From: an uncultured bacterium
GTDB taxonomy: Bacteria; Desulfobacterota; Desulfobulbia; Desulfobulbales; Desulfobulbaceae
Direction: 5' to 3'
DNA length: 11,669 nucleotides
NCBI GenBank assembly: GCA_903896915.1
Contig: CAITZN010000092.1
Location: 1 to 11,669 of the forward strand
The translations under genes were made by a program, and so were the position numbers. Positions 7,231 to 11,669 of the stretch are shown here, one piece after another; the first letter of the stretch is position 1, and each line of letters begins with the position of its first letter. The notes beneath the pieces are model-generated. The model did no database searches, was not told the origin of the DNA, and saw only the letters and a program-made list of their open reading frames with translations.

Positions 7231-9768
7231 TCAAGATTGTTCGACAAGATAGCGGGAAGCAGGGCCACTACCCGATTTCTTTAACAGTCCTTTTGCGACA
7301 AAATCGTGCAAATCATACTGGGCGGTACGGATGGAAATAGCATCACCAACTGCCACCTGGTACTCACCCCGACTGATGACACCATTTTTAATAATGACCG
7401 GCCAAGCCTTGCGTTGGCGATGGTTCAATTCCATTTCAACGTCCATCTGAGGCTCGATGCCAAAGTTGGCGGGTTGAGAAGAAGGCATCGGAACTTGCGC
7501 CCCAACGGGCAGTGACACTGATTCCAATTCTTTCATTGCTGATGAAGGTATTGTCGTTCCGCCCGTTCTTTCATCAAAAAGAATATGTTCAGCCAACAGA
7601 AGATCTCCTTCAACAAAGGCTAATGATCGCGTAATGCAGTTTTTCAGTTCGCGTATATTGCCTGGCCAATTGTAATGCATCATTTTTTCAAGGGCACCAC
7701 GACTTATCCCTACCGGTTGCAGGCCCGAAAGGGCGATGTTTTCCTCCAGAAAATATTTGATCAGCACCGGGAGGTCTTCCATACGTTCGCGCAGCGGAGG
7801 TGTGTTGATGGTAATAACAGCCAAACGGTAATAAAGATCTTCACGAAACGAGCCGGTCAAAGAAAGGTTAAGGAGATCCACATTGGTGGCGGCGATAATA
7901 CGGGCATCAAAGGTGACGTCCTTGTCAGAGCCGAGCGGGCGGATGCGGCGCACGGACAAGGCCCGCAACAAGGATTGCTGCACCTTCGGAGAGGCGTTGC
8001 CTATCTCGTCTAGATGGAGAGTGCCGCCAGAGGCAGCAATAAAAGCTCCCTTACGATCGGTTTGCGCATCGGAAAAAGCTCCTTTGACATGGCCGAACAG
8101 AGCATCCATGAGCAGATTTTCATCAAGTGCACCACAGTTAATCGAAACAAAAGGGCCGTTTGCGCGATGGCTGACAGAGTGGATTGCCTCTGCGGTCAAT
8201 TCCTTGCCTGTTCCGGTCTCACCTATAATAAGAACATCGGCCAAGACCCTCGATGCCTTGTGAATCTGCTGACGTAGATTGGCAATAGCCTGACTTGCGC
8301 CAGATATTCCATAGAAAGGCAAGGCCAGCAATCGCTGGTCGAGCAGCGGACTCTTTTTGATTTCCCTGTCCAGATTAACACACTGGCGCATGCGGTCATC
8401 TTCAAAAATCTCTTCGCGCAAGACAGTGTCATTACGCGCAACATGCAATTGCATGAGAAGAATATTAATGGACCGCTGAAATTGATTAATTTCTGAAAAA
8501 AGCGGGCTCACCGCCAATGGCGTAGGATCATCACCGCTGGCGCGGACATCAACAGCCTCGGCAAGGATATCAAGAGGTCCAGAAATGCGACGACTGACAT
8601 AAAACATTGTAATAAAGACCAGCACCATGCTCAAGACCACGCAGACTGTCAAGGTTCCGCCAATCCTATAGGTGGACGCCATGAAAACAAAACTGGTATC
8701 CACGCACCCAATGCCGCCTATTATACGCTGCGTCTTTGCATTTTCATTGAACACTATCGGGACATAACTGAGATAGAGCGTCTTATCGGTCCCTGTTGAT
8801 GCCATGAAAGGTCGGGCGACCAGCATCTGCCCGGACTTGCCTGCCTGCACATCGGCAACCATGCCCCAGTAAAGATCATGCGCAAATCCCGGACGAAATG
8901 CGCTATTGAACCCCGGACGGCCCACATCCCCCTGCAGCCCGGTTCGCAGCAAATCAACTGACAATTCCGCCTCCTCGGGAAGATCAGGAGATTCTGATTG
9001 AAAGAGCAGCCAACCTGAGGCATCAAAAAAGAAACTTTTCTTATGTTCACCTTCCTGAGGGAAAAGAAAGAGCGGTGATCGTGTCGAACTGTAGAGCGAC
9101 ATGATATCGCGCACCCGCGGAAGATCTACCGACAGGATCAGTTGCCCCTTATACGCTTTATCAGGCCCATAGACCGGAGTTGCGAGGCGGATGACATGCA
9201 TGGTGATGGCATGAACTGCCCCCTGCAGAGGGACGGAGGGGTAGACCACCTCCATGGGATCACTGATCTGAATGTACCCTTCCGATTTATCGGTCAATTG
9301 ATCGCGGTTGGCAAAAATACCGAACTTGGTGCCCAGGGCCTGGTCAAGGGGAACAGAAACCACCTCCTTGCCGGTGTTGACAACAACATACCGCTCCTCA
9401 GTGGTCTGCCCCTGAAAGGCAATTTCACGATAGCGATCACGCTCGTCTTCTGATTGGGCCGCAAAATGCGCAATAATTGCTTCCTGGGTAAGCGGGGTAT
9501 GTGATAAAAATTCCAATTTGTCTCGGGCCGTAATCAGCAATTGGCTGATTTCGTTGGCCTGTGCCAAGGCGCGGATCTGGGCATTTCGCGAATAGGCCTG
9601 ATTGAGATACGACGAAGCGATATTATAGGTTATGACAACCGTGACAACGAGGATACCACCTATCAGCAACGTACTGAAAACAAGAATGAATCTGGTAATA
9701 CTCCATGCATAGATCGAACTGTCTGGCCGAATTACCGGATTGAGAAGAGGGGGGTAAAAATAGCGCAT
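7231..9768 (-). CDS. Membrane-anchored AAA+ (sigma-54-activator-like) sensor regulator with winged helix
   Basis: The 845-residue protein has the order: membrane helix 24-49; a large extracytoplasmic sensor, about 50-365, resembling double-Cache domains; membrane helix 369-391; HAMP-like linker 391-443; AAA+ domain about 484-730; C-terminal winged helix 778-843. The AAA+ part has Walker A GETGTGKE (516-523), Walker B LHLDEI (D587, E588) and FREDLYYRL (641-649). The sigma-54 contact loop reads GAFSDA (563-568) instead of GAFTGA. The C-terminus (LNHRQRKAW, then a ...GEYQVAVGDAISIRTAQYDL... helix pair, then KGLLKKSGSGPASRY wing) resembles winged helices at the end of Fic/RecG-like proteins, not Fis. 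It should sense a ligand outside the cytoplasm and regulate transcription from the membrane. The start is ATG 9768, with AAAGGGAGAA six bases upstream on the minus strand. It is divergent from the exporter operon, its likely target. Confidence 0.88.
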   Translation of the reverse strand: MRYFYPPLLNPVIRPDSSIYAWSITRFILVFSTLLIGGILVVTVVITYNIASSYLNQAYSRNAQIRALAQANEISQLLITARDKLEFLSHTPLTQEAIIAHFAAQSEDERDRYREIAFQGQTTEERYVVVNTGKEVVSVPLDQALGTKFGIFANRDQLTDKSEGYIQISDPMEVVYPSVPLQGAVHAITMHVIRLATPVYGPDKAYKGQLILSVDLPRVRDIMSLYSSTRSPLFLFPQEGEHKKSFFFDASGWLLFQSESPDLPEEAELSVDLLRTGLQGDVGRPGFNSAFRPGFAHDLYWGMVADVQAGKSGQMLVARPFMASTGTDKTLYLSYVPIVFNENAKTQRIIGGIGCVDTSFVFMASTYRIGGTLTVCVVLSMVLVFITMFYVSRRISGPLDILAEAVDVRASGDDPTPLAVSPLFSEINQFQRSINILLMQLHVARNDTVLREEIFEDDRMRQCVNLDREIKKSPLLDQRLLALPFYGISGASQAIANLRQQIHKASRVLADVLIIGETGTGKELTAEAIHSVSHRANGPFVSINCGALDENLLMDALFGHVKGAFSDAQTDRKGAFIAASGGTLHLDEIGNASPKVQQSLLRALSVRRIRPLGSDKDVTFDARIIAATNVDLLNLSLTGSFREDLYYRLAVITINTPPLRERMEDLPVLIKYFLEENIALSGLQPVGISRGALEKMMHYNWPGNIRELKNCITRSLAFVEGDLLLAEHILFDERTGGTTIPSSAMKELESVSLPVGAQVPMPSSQPANFGIEPQMDVEMELNHRQRKAWPVIIKNGVISRGEYQVAVGDAISIRTAQYDLHDFVAKGLLKKSGSGPASRYLVEQS

Positions 9769-9832
9769 TTCTTGTTCTCCCTTTGGCAAGAGCTTTACAT
9801 ATCACGAAACCATTACCTGCGCTTACACGATA

Positions 9833-9868
9833 TTGCGCAAAAACTCAAACAAAAACATCTTAACATCT
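9833..9868. promoter_or_regulatory. Candidate enhancer site for the AAA+ regulator
   Basis: TTGCGCAA (9833-9840) is a perfect 8-base palindrome centred about 67 bases upstream of the -24 element. AACATCTT and AACATCTC (9854-9869) form a tandem 8-base repeat with one mismatch. Activators of this class usually bind upstream of the promoter by 80-150 bases from the start site, so the location fits. Which element, if any, is bound cannot be told from one copy. Confidence 0.25.
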
Positions 9869-9901
9869 CAAAAATAGGTTAAAAAAATATTTGCACAACT
9901 T

Positions 9902-9918
9902 CTGGCACATTAATTGAT
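9902..9918 (+). promoter_or_regulatory. Sigma-54 (-24/-12) promoter candidate for the exporter operon
   Basis: CTGGCAC (9902-9908), five bases, then TTGAT (9914-9918) matches the sigma-54 consensus YTGGCAC-N5-TTGCW with one mismatch: A for C at the -12 GC. The GG-to-G spacing of 10 bases is exact. Transcription would start near 9930, giving a leader of about 170 bases before the small membrane protein gene. The adjacent divergent AAA+ regulator of the sigma-54 activator class raises the likelihood that this site is real. Confidence 0.5.
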
Positions 9919-9986
9919 AGTCATTGATCAGCTCCTTTTCTTTAACAGGGAACCGCACTCCCCCGTTATTTGAAAATACATGCCGG

Positions 9987-10023
9987 CCTGAGCGCTCCAG
10001 ACTCCCCCTCTATAGCGCTCAGG
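9987..10023. promoter_or_regulatory. Perfect 10-base inverted repeat in the exporter operon leader
   Basis: CCTGAGCGCT (9987-9996) and AGCGCTCAGG (10014-10023) are exact reverse complements separated by 17 bases (CCAGACTCCCCCTCTAT). In RNA this is a strong GC-rich stem with a large pyrimidine-rich loop. As DNA it is a plausible two-half-site operator. No T-run follows, so it is not a standard terminator. It lies downstream of the sigma-54 promoter candidate and 79 bases before the first gene, so it could control the operon after initiation or by repressor binding. Confidence 0.45.
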
Positions 10024-10102
10024 TCATATTCAGTGACCAACCCGGGACAGGACGACACCGGGATATTGAAGCAACATCAATATAAACAATAGGGAGAACG
10101 AG

Positions 10103-10399
10103 ATGAAAAAGAGAATGCAGGGGTTATGGTGCACGCTAATAACCTTGATACTGTTCACTCCGAGCATTTGCTTGGCAGCAGGCGGAAAAGCAGCACCCGT
10201 TGTCATCGTTGCGGACACCCGCAGACTTGACGGCCTTATGGCCTGGTGGGCTAACCTCTACAACGAGAGCCACATCCAGTTCATGCTCCTGACCATCCTC
10301 ATCATTCCGGTCACTGGGGTATGTTTCGGGGTTCTTGCCGACATCATTATGAATTGGATCGGCATTGACCTGAAAAACCGTGAACTCGCTGAACATTAA
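10103..10399 (+). CDS. Small membrane protein upstream of the TauE/SafE exporter
   Basis: The 98-residue protein starts at ATG 10103 with AGGGAGA upstream. Residues 1-26 form a signal peptide (basic MKKRMQGL, hydrophobic core, cleavage likely after Ala near SICLAA). The mature part has a short outer segment with an Arg/Trp-rich stretch (TRRLDGLMAWWANLYNESH), one membrane helix at about 59-82, and a short tail ending KNRELAEH. I recognise no named domain. From memory, similar short proteins sit before TauE/SafE genes in other Desulfobacterota. With a signal peptide plus one helix it would have its N-terminal segment outside and its tail inside. It is 23 bases upstream of the exporter in the same operon, so an accessory or assembly subunit of the exporter is the best inference. 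Confidence 0.75.
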   Translation: MKKRMQGLWCTLITLILFTPSICLAAGGKAAPVVIVADTRRLDGLMAWWANLYNESHIQFMLLTILIIPVTGVCFGVLADIIMNWIGIDLKNRELAEH

Positions 10400-10422
10400 T
10401 TAGCTCTTAAGGAGATACTCTC

Positions 10423-11478
10423 ATGGAATGGCTCTATATTCTCATGCCCATTGCCGGTGTTAAGATTTTTTGGCCCGGTCTCATCATACTCGGCGTCGGT
10501 GTCGGCATTATCGGCGGTTTCTTCGGTATGGGCGGCGCCTGGATGGTTACCCCGGGTCTGAACATCCTCGGTTTCCCGATGGCCTTTGCCATTGGTACCG
10601 ACATCGCCCACATGGCGGGCAAATCATTGATCTCAACCATGCGTCATGGCAAGTTCGGCAACGTAGACTACAAACTCGGCATGATCATGCTGGTCGGTAC
10701 GGTTGTCGGTTTTGAGGCCGGCGCCCAGATGGTTATGTGGCTCGAGCGTATTGGCAACGTTGAAAAGGTTGTCCGCTGGATCTATATCGCCTTACTGTTC
10801 GCCATCGCCTGGATGGTCTTCCACGATGTCGCCATGCGCGCCCGCAAAGAAAAAGCTGCTGCTGCCAAAGGTGAGACCCTTGATAAAGCTGCCACCGGCG
10901 TTGAATGGCACAAGACCCTGCACAAAATCAAAATCCCGCCGATGGTCCATCTCAAGGAAGCCGGCATCTACTGCAGCGCCTGGCTGCCGATCTTCGTCAG
11001 TTTCCTCACCGGTTGGCTTGCTGGTATCCTTGGTATCGGCGGCGGCCTCATCCGTATGCCGGCCCTTATCTACATGGTTGGCTGTCCGACCCACGTAGCT
11101 GTCGGCACTGACCTCTTTGAGGTAGCTATTTCAGGTCTGTACGGTGCGGGTACCTATACCCTGAAAGGGCGTACTGAGCTGGTGGCTGCCATGGTCATGC
11201 TGGTCGGCGCTGCCATGGGTGCCCAGGTTGGCGCGGTTGCCACCAAATACATCAAGGGCTACGGCATCCGCATCGCCTTTGGTCTGGCGGTTGTCGGCTG
11301 TGCCCTCTCCATTCTGATGAAGCTGGTTCAACCCTGGCTCCCCCAGTACAAAGCCGCGCTCGACGTTGGTGCCACGGTCCTGGTTCTTGGCCTGGTAGCA
11401 GCGATGTCGCTCTATATCTTTGTCAGGATGATTGCCGGAGTCAAAGAAGAACTGCGCCGGAAGCAGCAGAATATCTAA
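10423..11478 (+). CDS. TauE/SafE-family anion exporter (sulfite or related substrate)
   Basis: The 351-residue inner-membrane protein has about eight hydrophobic segments and the two-fold repeat typical of TauE/SafE. The first repeat is near residues 31-60 (GGFFGMGGAWMVTP... ending AIGTD). The second is near 200-230 (GILGIGGGLIRMPAL... ending AVGTD). A charged cytoplasmic-type loop (138-180) separates the halves. Family members export sulfite, sulfoacetate or other small organic or sulfur anions; the exact substrate cannot be read from sequence. In a sulfate-reducing background sulfite or a related oxyanion is a sensible guess. The start is ATG 10423 with AAGGAG eight bases upstream. The gene is rich in GGT/GGC, GTT and ATC codons, more biased than the regulators beside it, which suggests strong expression. 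It lies between the small membrane protein and a lipoprotein gene. Confidence 0.92.
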   Translation: MEWLYILMPIAGVKIFWPGLIILGVGVGIIGGFFGMGGAWMVTPGLNILGFPMAFAIGTDIAHMAGKSLISTMRHGKFGNVDYKLGMIMLVGTVVGFEAGAQMVMWLERIGNVEKVVRWIYIALLFAIAWMVFHDVAMRARKEKAAAAKGETLDKAATGVEWHKTLHKIKIPPMVHLKEAGIYCSAWLPIFVSFLTGWLAGILGIGGGLIRMPALIYMVGCPTHVAVGTDLFEVAISGLYGAGTYTLKGRTELVAAMVMLVGAAMGAQVGAVATKYIKGYGIRIAFGLAVVGCALSILMKLVQPWLPQYKAALDVGATVLVLGLVAAMSLYIFVRMIAGVKEELRRKQQNI

Positions 11479-11491
11479 CTGGGGAATGCAT

Positions 11492-11506
11492 AAGGAGAAT
11501 ATGATG
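11492..11506 (+). promoter_or_regulatory. Ribosome binding site deciding the lipoprotein start
   Basis: AAGGAG (11492-11497) is three bases before ATG 11501 but six before the adjacent in-frame ATG 11504, so the second ATG is the more likely start. Confidence 0.5.
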
Positions 11507-11669
11507 AATCTTAAGAACATACTGCTCGCGCTAGCCGCAACCTCCCTAGCTCTGTCCCTCGTGGGATGCAAAGGAGATAGTGTTTCTAAGGAGGAACAGG
11601 GGCGAACCATTGCCTATAACAAAGACACTCGGGAAGTCACCCTGATTCACGACAGTGCCAATGACAGCC
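11504..11669 (+). CDS. Lipoprotein, N-terminal part (runs off the window)
   Basis: The visible 55 codons begin MNLKNILLALAATSLALSLV followed by GC, a lipoprotein signal peptide with lipobox LVGC, so Cys22 should be lipid-modified and the protein held in the membrane facing the periplasm. The residue after Cys is Lys, not Asp, so outer-membrane sorting is possible. The mature part starts with a charged stretch and then a beta-strand-like segment (GRTIAYNKDTREVTLIHD). This resembles, from memory and with low certainty, DUF4881 lipoproteins of Desulfobacterota. It starts 25 bases after the exporter stop with no terminator between, so it belongs to the same operon and may be a periplasmic partner of the exporter. 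The C-terminus is outside the window. Confidence 0.75.
   Translation, partial: MNLKNILLALAATSLALSLVGCKGDSVSKEEQGRTIAYNKDTREVTLIHDSANDS

Larger units (their letters stand above)
9769..10102. promoter_or_regulatory. Divergent regulatory region between the AAA+ regulator and the exporter operon
   Basis: This 334-base non-coding stretch holds, left to right: the regulator's ribosome binding site (9775-9784); an 8-base palindrome TTGCGCAA (9833-9840); tandem AACATCT units (9854-9860 and 9862-9868); TTAAC (9860-9864) facing GTTAA (9878-9882); a sigma-54-type promoter (9902-9918); a repeated ATTGAT (9913-9918, 9923-9928); a perfect 10-base inverted repeat (9987-10023); and the AGGGAGA ribosome binding site (10091-10097) of the small membrane protein. 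The middle part (9841-9900) is strongly A-rich, which could favour the DNA bending needed for enhancer looping. Confidence 0.5.

Noticed and set aside
6945..7268. A 107-codon minus-strand open frame after the AAA+ regulator
   Set aside because: It overlaps the end of the regulator in another frame, runs through the palindromic repeat, has no ribosome binding site and shows no recognisable family.
9769..9789. TTG start for the AAA+ regulator at 9789
   Set aside because: The extra codons contain the ribosome binding site of the better-supported ATG at 9768.
9541..9882. Plus-strand frame crossing the start of the AAA+ regulator
   Set aside because: It lies mainly antisense to the regulator and has no ribosome binding site or recognisable family.

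Overview
This window looks like a piece of a chromosome from a Gram-negative anaerobe of the Desulfobacterota, most likely a sulfate reducer or sulfur disproportionator of the Desulfobulbales. That placement is an inference. It rests on the TauE/SafE exporter with its short membrane partner and lipoprotein, the abundance of sigma-54-type regulators, and moderate GC content; no rRNA or other taxonomic marker is present. There is no tRNA, rRNA, CRISPR array, transposase or phage gene.

Layout. (1) 1-47, minus strand: the first codons of an exported protein leaving the window. (2) 207-2154, plus strand: a sigma-70-family (ECF-like) sigma factor followed by its probable membrane anti-sigma factor, with a zinc-binding HxxxCxxC motif, one membrane helix and a long Ala/Pro/Gln/Glu-rich outer segment. 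(3) 2166-5214, minus strand: an operon of a cytoplasmic PAS histidine kinase, an NtrC-type response regulator whose start overlaps the kinase stop by 4 bases, and a small cupin protein. (4) 5467-6948, plus strand: a membrane-fused spermidine-synthase-like protein, divergent from the kinase. (5) 7133-7206: a 74-base imperfect palindromic intergenic repeat. (6) 7231-9768, minus strand: an 845-residue membrane-anchored AAA+ regulator. It has a large periplasmic sensor, HAMP, an AAA+ domain with the variant loop GAFSDA, and a winged helix instead of a Fis-type helix-turn-helix. (7) 9769-10102: a regulatory region with a good sigma-54 promoter candidate, upstream repeat elements and a perfect 10-base inverted repeat. 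(8) 10103-11669, plus strand: a small membrane protein, a TauE/SafE exporter and the start of a lipoprotein, probably one operon.

How the parts may work together. The most interesting unit is the right-hand third. A periplasmic signal would be read by the membrane-bound AAA+ protein, which would act through a winged helix on the divergent sigma-54-type promoter and switch on an exporter module for sulfite or another small sulfur-containing or organic anion. The sigma/anti-sigma pair and the kinase/regulator/cupin operon are two further, independent signalling units. The window is therefore unusually dense in signal transduction: three sensory systems in 11.7 kb.
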